NCBI GenBank assembly: GCA_965223695.1
Contig: CBDCXJ010000025.1
Span: 62,001 to 126,000 of the forward strand
DNA: 64,000 nucleotides
Source of the DNA: JAUVPB01 sp965223695
GTDB lineage: Bacteria > Actinomycetota > Thermoleophilia > Gaiellales > Gaiellaceae
Direction: 5' to 3'
This document shows positions 25,070 to 33,234 of this stretch, piece by piece. The notes below the pieces were generated by a model, which did no database searches, was not told where the DNA came from, and saw nothing but the letters and a program-made list of their open reading frames with translations. The translations under genes were made by a program, and so were the position numbers. Within the stretch, counting starts at the first letter, position 1. The number at the start of each line of letters is the position of its first letter.

Positions 25070-25251
25070 CTTTCCCCCTATCTCACCGGCCTCGGTGACC
25101 GCAACGAGGACGGCCTTGCGTGGTGCATTTCCCTTGACCTTGTGCAGACTAGCACGAGGCTGGGATGAGGCCGCGATTCCCACACGGATTTCGGCCAAAT
25201 CACCCCCTTTATCGGCATGCATCGGCCGCCGCTTTACGTCATGCGGGGTAC
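25070..25251. other. intergenic gap
   Basis: 182 bp between the zinc-ribbon gene (upstream side) and the end of the M28 gene. It should carry the zinc-ribbon promoter on the minus strand, but I see no convincing -10/-35 pair. It is less GC-rich than its surroundings around 25185-25215. No RNA gene recognised. Confidence 0.4.
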
Positions 25252-26562
25252 TCAGGAGGGCGGGCGAAGATCAATGAAGCGGTTCGTCGGACGCGAGCGG
25301 CCGAGCGGCACCTCTTCGGCTTCGGCCATGCGAAATGCGAGGTACGCGCTCGCCGTGGCCGTATCGAGGACGCGTTCACAGCTCACGTAGCGGAGGAGAT
25401 CGCCCGCGGAGTGATAGTACGGATGTTGAGGCGGGAAGCGCCACAGCCACACCGCGGGCACCCCCGCATCGATGAACGGGTTGTGGTCGCCCCAGGCGTA
25501 CTGGCTTGCGTCGATCTCGTCCTCGGGCTCCCAGCCAGTCCGTGCGGCGCTCTCGGCCGCGTAGGGCGCGATCTCGGCATCGGCCGCGACCACCCGGGTG
25601 CCCGGGAGGGGCAGACCGAGCGCGTCGAGGTTGACCATCCCGCGCGTCTGGGCGAGCTCGTCGACGTGCGCCCGGCAGTAGCTGTAGGAGCCCCAGTCCG
25701 CGAGCTCCTCGACGCCGAACGCGCAGAGCACGATCGTCCGGCGCGGCTCGAGCGAGCTCCAGCGCTGCGCGAGCTCGAGGACGGTCGCGACCCCCGTCGA
25801 GTTGTCGGCTGCGCCGGGACCCTCGAGCTGGGTGTCGTAGTGGGCGCCGATCACGATCCGCTCCTCAGGAAGCTCACGTCCCGGGATCTCGGCGACGACG
25901 TTGGCGCTCGTCTGCTCGACGTAGCGTGCTCGGTGCTCGACGCGTACTCGGACCGCGCCGCTCGTCATCAGGCTGAGCAGCCGGCGAGCGTCGCTCGTCT
26001 CGATGGTGACGCCGGGCAGCGGTTGAACGCGTCCCTCCCAGGGAGCCTCCATGCCGTTGGGGTAGAAGGACACCATGAAGTTCGGGATCAGGCCGTCGCC
26101 CGTCTCGGTCACATTGACGAGCGCGGCCACGCCCTTGTCGGCAAGCGCCGGTGTGACGAGCCAGGGCATGAACGAGTGGGCGACGGCAACCTTGCCGGCG
26201 AGCTCGACGCCCCTGTCCTCGAGCGCTTCGACGTCTTCCGGACGCGCTGATCCCAGATAGACCGCCTCGCCCTCGGCGACAGCGTCCGCCGAGTACTGCA
26301 GCGGAGCGCAGCGCAACGTGACCCCATCCTCGACGAGCTCACACGAGGCGCCGAGCGGCTCGTAGCCGAGGAACGGGAAGGGCTCCGCGCGCACGTTCGA
26401 GAGGCCAGCGCCAGCGAGCTCGCTCAGGATCAGCTCGCGGCAGCGCTGCTCCCCGGCCGAGCCGGCGAAGCGGTTGCCGATCTCGACGACGCGCTCGAGG
26501 CGGCTCCAGAGAGCCGCGGCGTCCAGCGGCGGCATGGCGTCGAGGGGAACGTCGTAGGCCAA
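25252..26562 (-). CDS. M28 family metallopeptidase with PA domain
   Basis: Zinc aminopeptidase-type protein of about 436 residues. Metal motif IVIGAHYDTQLEGPGAADNSTGVA (His and bridging Asp), FGVEELADWGS (catalytic and metal Glu), MVNLDALG (Asp), and a late His in PQHPYYHSAGD. A PA-like insert spans about residues 95-200. No signal peptide is seen, so it is probably cytosolic. A TTG at 26562 lies 11 bp after TAGGGT (leaderless pattern) and starts AYDVPLDAMPPLD; ATG 26535 is the alternative. Divergent from the next SDR. Confidence 0.82.
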   Translation of the reverse strand: MAYDVPLDAMPPLDAAALWSRLERVVEIGNRFAGSAGEQRCRELILSELAGAGLSNVRAEPFPFLGYEPLGASCELVEDGVTLRCAPLQYSADAVAEGEAVYLGSARPEDVEALEDRGVELAGKVAVAHSFMPWLVTPALADKGVAALVNVTETGDGLIPNFMVSFYPNGMEAPWEGRVQPLPGVTIETSDARRLLSLMTSGAVRVRVEHRARYVEQTSANVVAEIPGRELPEERIVIGAHYDTQLEGPGAADNSTGVATVLELAQRWSSLEPRRTIVLCAFGVEELADWGSYSYCRAHVDELAQTRGMVNLDALGLPLPGTRVVAADAEIAPYAAESAARTGWEPEDEIDASQYAWGDHNPFIDAGVPAVWLWRFPPQHPYYHSAGDLLRYVSCERVLDTATASAYLAFRMAEAEEVPLGRSRPTNRFIDLRPPS

Positions 26563-26573
26563 GGCGGTGCGCC

Positions 26574-26583
26574 ACCCTACTAA
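26574..26583. promoter_or_regulatory. overlapping divergent -10 hexamers
   Basis: TACTAA on the plus strand (26578-26583) lies 10 bp before the SDR GTG at 26594. TAGGGT on the minus strand (26574-26579) lies 11 bp before the TTG of the M28 gene at 26562. The two hexamers overlap, so polymerase could use only one side at a time. Confidence 0.4.
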
Positions 26584-26593
26584 GCTCAGCGAC

Positions 26594-27358
26594 GTGTCCG
26601 AGGAGCGCACGCTGATCGTGACCGGCGCCGCCGGCGGGCTTGGGTCGGCGACGACCGCTCTGCTGCTCGAGCGTGGCGCGTGCGTCGTCGCCACAGATCT
26701 CGACGAGACGGCGATCGCGGCGGCCGTCGGGCCCGCCGCCGAGACCAGCGGCGAGCGCTTCGTCTGCCTGTCCGCCGACGTCTCCGTAGCCGCCGACGCC
26801 GAGCGCATCGTCGCGCTCGCGATCGAGCGCTTTGGACACCTGGACGCGCTCTTCAACAACGCCGCCATGCTCGGCCCGTCGAAACCGATCGGGTCGTACG
26901 ACGAGGATGCGTTCCGGCGCGTGCTCGATGTCGACGTCACGGGCGTGTGGCTTCTGATGCGAGCGACGCTCCCAGAGCTTGCGCGACGCGACGGTCGCAT
27001 CGTCAACACGGCCTCGATCGCCGGATTGATCGGCTGGCGAAACCTGTCTGGCTACACCGCGGCGAAGCACGCGGTGATCGGGCTCACGAGGGCGATCGCG
27101 ATCGAGGCTGCGGATGTCGGCGTCACGGTCAACGCACTCTGTCCCGGCTCGATGGACACGCCAATGATCTGGGAAGGCGCCGAGGGCCTCGGCGTCAACA
27201 TGGAGGAAGCCCGAAGGCTGTTGACGTCGGCGATCCCGGCGGGCGCCATCGCCGACCCCGCCGACGTCGCCCACGCCGCCGTCTGGCTGCTCCTCGACGC
27301 ACCCGCCTACATGACGGGTGCCATCGTGCCGGTCGACGGTGGGCAGGTCGCCGCATGA
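26594..27358 (+). CDS. short-chain dehydrogenase/reductase
   Basis: Classical SDR, 254 residues from GTG 26594 (an extra in-frame GTG at 26567 would add nine residues). NAD motif TGAAGGLGSA, Asp after beta-2 (VATDLDETA), NNAAMLG, catalytic NTASIAGLIG and YTAAKH, C-terminal GAIVPVDGGQVAA. Ends in an ATGA overlap with the following amidohydrolase, so the pair is cotranslated. Confidence 0.9.
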   Translation: MSEERTLIVTGAAGGLGSATTALLLERGACVVATDLDETAIAAAVGPAAETSGERFVCLSADVSVAADAERIVALAIERFGHLDALFNNAAMLGPSKPIGSYDEDAFRRVLDVDVTGVWLLMRATLPELARRDGRIVNTASIAGLIGWRNLSGYTAAKHAVIGLTRAIAIEAADVGVTVNALCPGSMDTPMIWEGAEGLGVNMEEARRLLTSAIPAGAIADPADVAHAAVWLLLDAPAYMTGAIVPVDGGQVAA

Positions 27359-28953
27359 GCGCTCGCGGGCTCGACCTGGTCATCCGTGGCGCCACGGTCT
27401 ATCCGGGCACGGGGCCGGCCAGTGACTGCGACGTCGGTGTCTCGGGCGATCAGATCACGGCGATCGCGCCTTCGCTGGTCGAGGTTGAGAGCACCGAGAC
27501 GATCGACGGCAGCGGTCTCTGGCTGTGCCCGGGCTTCGTCGATATGCACGCGCACTCGGCGCTCAAGACGCACGAGGACCCGCTACTCGAGCCGAAGATC
27601 GCGCAGGGCTTTACCACAGAGTTGATCGGCCCCGACGGGCTCGCGCCGGCGCCCGTTGCGCCCGATCGGCGAAGCGAGCGTCAGGCCTACATCCGCGGGC
27701 TCGAGGGATCGGGGCCCGAAGACTGGACGTGGTCGACGTTTGACGAGTACCTCGACTGGCTCGAGTCCACGAATCCCGCCGTGACACTCGTCCCCTCGAT
27801 CGGCCACAACTCCGTGCGCGACCGCGTGATGGGAGGCGCGCGACGTGCACCGACGCCGGACGAGCTCGAGCAGATGCGGCACGAGGTGCGACTCGGCCTC
27901 GAGGCCGGCGCGCGAACGCTGTCGTTCGGGCTCATATACATGCCAGGCACCTACGCCGACACCGAGGAGCTCGTCGCCGTCTCGGAGGAGGCGGCGCGGT
28001 TCGGCGCACCGCTCGTGCCGCACATCCGCAACGAGGGTCTCGGCGTCATCCAGTCGCTCGAGGAGATGGTCGATGTCGCCCGCCGCTCGAGTGCGCCGCT
28101 TCACGTCTCACACCTGAAGGCGCGCGCCGACGAGAGGCTGATCCCGAGCATGCTCGACGTCCTCGAGAAGGCCAGCAGCGACGTCTCGATGAGCTTCGAC
28201 CAGTACCCCTACGGCGCGGGAAGCACCGTGCTGGCGGCGCTCCTTCCCACCTGGGCACAGGAGAACGGCGCTATTGGAACGTTGGCCAGGCTCGCCGACC
28301 CTGACGCGCGCAAGCGGATGGCCGCGGACATGGCCGTCGAGTCGACCGAGTTCGAGGGTATCCTCGCGACGATCGGGCCCAAGCGGGTCACGATTGCGAA
28401 CGCGGCGGCCCCCAACGAGGACACCGTCGGCAAGACGCTCGCCGAGATCGCCGACGAGCGAGGGGTCGATGCACCGACGGCGGCCTTCGACATGCTGCTC
28501 GAATCGAAGCTCGACATCACCATGATCTCGCACTACGCCTCTGACGAGGCCGTTCGTCAGATCGCTGCGCACCCGTTGCACCTCGTCGGATCGGACGCGA
28601 TCTTCGGCGCCAAGCCGCATCCACGCCTCTACGGAACGACCGCGCGTTTCCTCGGACGCTTCGCGATCAGAGACGGGCTGGTCGAGCCCGAAGAGGCGAT
28701 TGCGCGCCTGACGACTCGCGCGGCCGACCGGATCGGCTTGTCCGACCGCGGCCGGATCGAGGTCGGCAAGCGCGCCGACCTCGTGCTTCTGAACCCGGAC
28801 ACGTTCGTCGATGACGCGACCTACGACGAGCCCGAGCAACTGCCGGCCGGTGTCGAGCAGGTCTGGGTCGCAGGCGTCAGTGTCTGGCGTGACGGCGCAG
28901 CGACCGGGGCACGCCCCGGCGGTGTCGTGCGCGAGCCGCTCCCGCGCTCCTAG
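27355..28953 (+). CDS. N-acyl-D-amino-acid deacylase-like amidohydrolase
   Basis: Amidohydrolase superfamily, D-aminoacylase/N-acyl-D-amino-acid deacylase branch, 532 residues. Marks: LCPGFVDMHAHSAL (metal His65, His67), LSFGLIYMPGTYADTEELV (very typical of this branch), APLHVSHLKA, DQYPYGAGSTVL, the metal-site GSDAIFG, and a C-terminal metal-independent strand GRIEVGKRADLVLLNPDTF. It removes acyl groups from D-amino acids or related amides in the cytosol. Its TAG stop shares a CTAG tetranucleotide with the stop of the convergent CMD-like gene. Confidence 0.87.
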   Translation: MSARGLDLVIRGATVYPGTGPASDCDVGVSGDQITAIAPSLVEVESTETIDGSGLWLCPGFVDMHAHSALKTHEDPLLEPKIAQGFTTELIGPDGLAPAPVAPDRRSERQAYIRGLEGSGPEDWTWSTFDEYLDWLESTNPAVTLVPSIGHNSVRDRVMGGARRAPTPDELEQMRHEVRLGLEAGARTLSFGLIYMPGTYADTEELVAVSEEAARFGAPLVPHIRNEGLGVIQSLEEMVDVARRSSAPLHVSHLKARADERLIPSMLDVLEKASSDVSMSFDQYPYGAGSTVLAALLPTWAQENGAIGTLARLADPDARKRMAADMAVESTEFEGILATIGPKRVTIANAAAPNEDTVGKTLAEIADERGVDAPTAAFDMLLESKLDITMISHYASDEAVRQIAAHPLHLVGSDAIFGAKPHPRLYGTTARFLGRFAIRDGLVEPEEAIARLTTRAADRIGLSDRGRIEVGKRADLVLLNPDTFVDDATYDEPEQLPAGVEQVWVAGVSVWRDGAATGARPGGVVREPLPRS

Positions 28954-29285
28954 GTCAGCGCTTCCTGGCGGTACTCCATCCCGGCGCCGTAGCCGGTCTC
29001 TTCGCCGGTGCCCATGTGCATCGTGATGTTGAACTTGTTTCCCCAGTTGAAGATGCCGCAGGCAAGGACCCTCTCGACGATCTCGTCGTCCGAGAAGACC
29101 GTGCGCACCTCGACGAAGAATGCACCGAACACCGGGACGATCGACTTTAGTAGGCCGGGTCTCGAACCGATAACTCCGAACATGTTCGAGTCGTTCCACC
29201 ATCCGTCGCGACCCTGCCCGAGATCCTGCTTTACCGCCGGATCGTCGCTCTCACTCGGAGCCAATGGCGTGATCTGTGTGGGCAT
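28950..29285 (-). CDS. carboxymuconolactone decarboxylase/AhpD-like protein lacking the core
   Basis: A 111-residue protein with a good ribosome site (AAGGAG, 6 bp before ATG 29285). The first half (NMFGVIGSRPGLLKSIVPVFGAFF) matches the N-terminus of AhpD/CMD-type proteins, and the second (FSDDEIVERVLACGIFNWGNKFNITM) matches their C-terminal helix. The middle helices with the usual Cys-x-x-Cys or catalytic residues are missing, so about 70 residues seem deleted in frame. It may be a remnant or a short non-catalytic relative. Convergent with the amidohydrolase; stops overlap. Confidence 0.6.
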   Translation of the reverse strand: MPTQITPLAPSESDDPAVKQDLGQGRDGWWNDSNMFGVIGSRPGLLKSIVPVFGAFFVEVRTVFSDDEIVERVLACGIFNWGNKFNITMHMGTGEETGYGAGMEYRQEALT

Positions 29286-29540
29286 GCCTCTCCTTCCCGC
29301 CTGGCTCTCACGTCCTCAGTGACTGAATCCCGTCAGAAGTGGCAGAGACCAAGAGACCGGGCCCCGCGGCGCCGACGACTCTCATGGGTTTCTCATGACA
29401 CTTTCACTTCTTTTCGAACCGTGCTACGGTCCGGTGCGGCAACTCGGCAGCTGGGAGGAAGCTGTGTTTAGCGAACTGCGGAGCTGGGCGCGTTCGAGCG
29501 TGCTCACGACTAACAGCGTACGCAGAGCTAGGTGTGCCCG
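29286..29540. promoter_or_regulatory. RND operon promoter and leader region
   Basis: A candidate promoter lies at 29402-29430: TTTCAC, a 17-bp spacer, and TACGGT; transcription would start near 29437. It precedes a short leader ORF with a strong ribosome site. The rest (29286-29400) shows nothing recognisable. Confidence 0.4.
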
Positions 29541-29544
29541 ATGA
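29464..29544 (+). CDS. 26-residue leader ORF coupled to the RND gene
   Basis: GTG at 29464 is preceded by GGGAGG with a 5-bp spacer (29453-29458), the best ribosome site in the area. The ORF encodes 26 residues, Arg/Ser-rich, ending RRARCAR, and stops with a TGA that overlaps the RND gene's ATG at 29541 (ATGA). The arrangement is typical of translational coupling or an attenuator leader peptide. It has no run of one amino acid and no homologue I recognise. It may also simply be chance. Confidence 0.45.
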   Translation: MFSELRSWARSSVLTTNSVRRARCAR

Positions 29545-32500
29545 TCCGCTGGATCGTGGGCTCGAGCCTGAGATTCCGCGGGCTCGTCATCGGCGTCGCG
29601 GCCGTGCTCCTCGTCATCGGCGTCGCGCAGCTGCGCGACGCGCCCATCGATGTACTTCCCGAGTACGCGCCACCGACGGTTGAGATCCAGGCCGAGGCGC
29701 TCGGTCTCTCCGCAGTCGAGGTCGAGCAGCTCGTCACGGTTCCCTTCGAGCAGGACTCGCTCAACGGTGTCGCGTTCCTCAAGGACATCCGCTCCGAAAC
29801 GATTCCGGGTCTCGCCTCGATCGAAATGATCTTCGAGGACGGCACCGACATCCTCGCGGCGCGCCAGGTCGTGCAGGAGCGGCTGGCCGAGTCGCTCGTC
29901 GCGCTACCGGGAGCCTCGGATCCGCCACGAATGCTGCAGCCACTGTCGGCAAACAACCGCGTGATGATGATCGGCGTCTCGTCCGAGCAGCTGACGCCGA
30001 TCGAGCTCTCGGTCATCACCCGCTGGACGATCGAGCCTGAGCTTCTCAGCGTGCCCGGCGTGGCGAACGTTGCCCTGTGGGGTGTCCGCGATTGGCAGCT
30101 CCAGGTGCAGGTCGATCCCAATCGCCTTCAGACGCAGCAGGTCACGCTCAACCAGCTCGTCGAGACGGCCGGCAACGCCCTCTGGGCGTCGCCTCTGAGC
30201 TTCGTCGAGGCGTCCGTCCCCGGGGTCGGCGGCTTTATCGACACGGCGAACCAGCGGCTAACCGTGCGCCATATCTCGCCGATCAACACCGCCGAAGACC
30301 TCGCACAGATCGCGGTCGAGGGTGCCCCGGGCGTCACGCTCGGCGACGTCGCGACCGTCGTCGAGGAGCACCAGCCGCTGATCGGCAGCGCAGTCGGCCC
30401 GGATCTCGTCCTGATCGTCGAGAAGTTCCCGAACGCCAACACGCTCGAGGTCACACGCGATCTCGAAGAGCGCATCGATGTCCTGTCTACCGTCCCGCGA
30501 GCTTCATCGACGACGCGATCGGCAACGTCGCGCTGACGCTGATCATCGCCGGCGTGCTTGCCGGGCTAACGATCGGCGCGTTCTTCTTCAGCTGGCGCAA
30601 GGCGCTCGTCAGTTTCGTGTCGATCCCGCTCTCGGTGATCACTGCGGGGCTCGTCCTCTATCTGCTTGGCGCAAACATCAACTCGATTTTCCTGCTCGGT
30701 CTGGTCGCGGCTTTGCTTGTCGTCGTCGACGATGCGACGATCGACGTCGAGGCGTTTGCGCGCCGGCTGCGCGAGCGCGCAGACGACCATGGCCGGCATT
30801 CAACCGCTGACGTTATCCAGGTAGCGGCAGAGCAGCTGCGGAGCCCGATGCTCTACGCCGCCGTGATCATGGCACTTGCCGCCGTCCCGCTCCTCTTCCT
30901 CGAGGGCCTCGCCGGCGCCCTCTTGCCCGACGTCCTCGCGGCCTACCTCGTCGCCATGGCGGTCTCGCTGGTGGTGGCGCTGACGCTTACGCCCGCGCTG
31001 AGCTTGCTGCTCAGCCGGAACGCGTCGCTCGGCGGGCGCGAGTCACCCTTTGTGCGCTGGCTGAAGCGCCGATACGAGCGCGTCTTCTCTGGTGCATTGC
31101 GACGACCGAGTAGCGCGTACGTCGCGGTGGGCGCAATCGTGATCGCCGGAATCGTTTCCGTCCCGTTCCTCACTCACAACTCGTTGCCGCAGTTCAAGGA
31201 GACGGAGCTGCTGCTCGAGTGGAACGGACCGCCTGGAACGTCGCTCCCCGAGTCCGATCGGGTGACCGCACAAGCCGCCAACGAGCTCCGGGCGATTCCC
31301 GGCGTGCGCAGCGTGCAGGCACAGGTGGGGCGGGCAGTCACGAGCGATCGGGTCGCCAACGTCGACTCGGGCGAGCTCTGGCTCGGCGTCCACCCGGACG
31401 CCGACTACGCCGCGACCATCGCAGCCATCGAGCGTGTCGCGGCCGGCTACCCAGGGTTCGAGAGCCGGGTCGTCACCTACTCGAACGCCCGCGCGCAAGA
31501 GGTCCTGACCGAGCCGGAGCACGATCTCACCGTGCGCGTATTCGGGCCCGACCTCGAGGTGCTGCGCGAGCAGACCGACAGCGTCCTTGCAATGGTCGCT
31601 GATACCTACGGCGTCTCTGGCGCAAGCATCGATCTGCCGCCCGACGAGCCGACCGTCGAGGTCGAAGTGGATCTCGCGGCGGCGCAGGCCGCCGGCGTCA
31701 AGCCCGGCGACGTACGTCGAGCCGCGGCGATTCTGCTTTCGGGTATCAACGTCGGCAGCCTGTTCGAGGACCAGAGGGTCTTCGACGTCGTCGTCTGGGG
31801 TGCGCCCGAACTGCGGCGGAGCGTGAGCGACGTTCTCGAGCTCCCGATCGAGACCCCGCTTGGCGACAACGTGCCGCTGGGAAGCCTTGCCGACATCCGT
31901 ATCGCACCCAACCCGACGGTGATCAGGCACGAGTCCGTGTCGCGCTACCTCGACATCACCGCCAGCGTCGCAGGGCGCAGCGCAAGCTCGGTCGAGCGCG
32001 AGATCGAGCAGGCGATCAGCGCCACGGCGTTCCCGCTCGAGTACCACGCCGAGGTCGTCAACACCGACGACGGTGTCTCGACGGCGATTCTCATCGGCAT
32101 CATCCTCGCCGCCGTGGTGGGCGCATTCCTGCTGTTGCAGGCGTCATTTGGCAGCTGGCGGCACGCGGCGCTGGCATTCGTCGCCGTTCCCATGGGTCTC
32201 GCCGGCGCTACTATCGCGATCCTCGCCAGTGGCGGGACGGCCTCGCTTGGCTCGATCATCGGCCTGTTCGCGGTCGGAGCGATCGCGCTGCGACACGGCA
32301 TGCTCCTGATCTCGCGCTGCCGGCAGCTCCAGCATGGTGATCCGAATCCAACCCTCGCCTCGTCCAACGGCGACCCATCGAATGGGCGCCTGCCGTTCGG
32401 CCCGGAGCTCGTCAGACAGGCGGTAGACGAACGCGTGGCGCCGCTGATGCTGACCACGCTAACGATCGGGCCGGCGACGCTGCCCGTCCTGATTCGCGGC

Positions 32501-32749
32501 AGCATCGCCGGCCACGAACTGCTGCAGCCGCTGGCCATCGTCCTGCTCGGCGGGGTCGTGTCATCGGCGCTCGTCAACCTGTTCGTCGTTCCGCTCCTCT
32601 ACCTGCGGCTGGGGTCGAGCCGAGCCGTCGCCCCGTTGGGCCTCGCTGCCCTGCACTCACCGCCGGCGGGCGCCCCGGCAGCCGCGGGGGTCACACCGAC
32701 CGCGGGCGATTCGAACCCCGGACTCAATCCAACGGAGGTACACCCATGA
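29541..32749 (+). pseudogene. CusA/CzcA-like RND pump gene, disrupted by a frameshifting deletion
   Basis: Heavy-metal-efflux-type RND transporter (about 1060 residues expected). The first frame (from ATG 29541) gives TM1 and the porter domain to LEERIDVL near 30482. The second frame resumes at 30485 with VYRPASFIDDAIGNVALTLI and runs intact through TM12 to 32749. Compared with the intact paralogue 33235-36357, which has 12 extra residues between its ELL and FRP positions, about 37 bp are missing at the joint. No other lesion was seen. The relay region reads VVVDDATIDVE. The intact second half suggests a recent break or an assembly error. Confidence 0.8.
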
Positions 32750-33210
32750 GTGACGTCAAGACCGCGGCACCGCGGCGTCACTACGCCCCGAGATACGCGC
32801 GGTTCGCTGCTTTGGGCCTCGCGATCCTGATCGCGGGCCTGGTGCTCGCTGGCTGCGGTGGCTCGTCGAGCAGCGGGGGCTACGAAGCGCCCGCACGCGT
32901 CGATACCAGCGGCGAGCTTGCCCGCGTGACGTTGACGGCGAAGGCGGTGGAACGCCTCGACATACAGCTCGCTGGCGTCGAGGAGAGCGACGGCGCCCGA
33001 TCGATCCCCTACTCGGCCGTGCTGTACGAGCCCGACGGAAGCACGTGGGCTTACACGAACCCGGAGGAGCTCGTCTACGTTCGCGCAAGCATCGAGGTCG
33101 AACGGATCGTCGAGGACACCGCATTCCTCACCGACGGCCCGGCGCCAGGCACAGACGTCGTAACCGTTGGCGTCGCCGAGCTCTGGGGCACCGAGCTCGG
33201 GCTCGAGTAG
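32746..33210 (+). CDS. very short CusB-like lipoprotein (RND adaptor remnant or mini-adaptor)
   Basis: A 154-residue protein with a signal peptide and lipobox LAGC (lipid-anchored Cys37) after a basic N-terminus. The mature part resembles only the membrane-proximal end of CusB-type adaptors: RSIPYSAVLYEPDGSTWAYTNPEELVYVRASIEVE, then GTDVVTVGVAELWGTELGLE. The barrel-sandwich and alpha-hairpin parts of a full adaptor (about 400 residues) are absent. Its ATG overlaps the end of the broken RND gene (ATGA). It probably sits on the outer face of the membrane beside the pump. Confidence 0.75.
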   Translation: MSDVKTAAPRRHYAPRYARFAALGLAILIAGLVLAGCGGSSSSGGYEAPARVDTSGELARVTLTAKAVERLDIQLAGVEESDGARSIPYSAVLYEPDGSTWAYTNPEELVYVRASIEVERIVEDTAFLTDGPAPGTDVVTVGVAELWGTELGLE

Positions 33211-33234
33211 CCCGGCGAGAGGTACGACCCGCGC

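Noticed and set aside
32746..33210. Copper chaperone or simple lipoprotein unrelated to RND
   Set aside because: PYSAVLYEPDGSTWAYTNPE and the VVTVGVAELWGTE end match the C-terminal part of CusB-type adaptors, and it lies between two RND genes.
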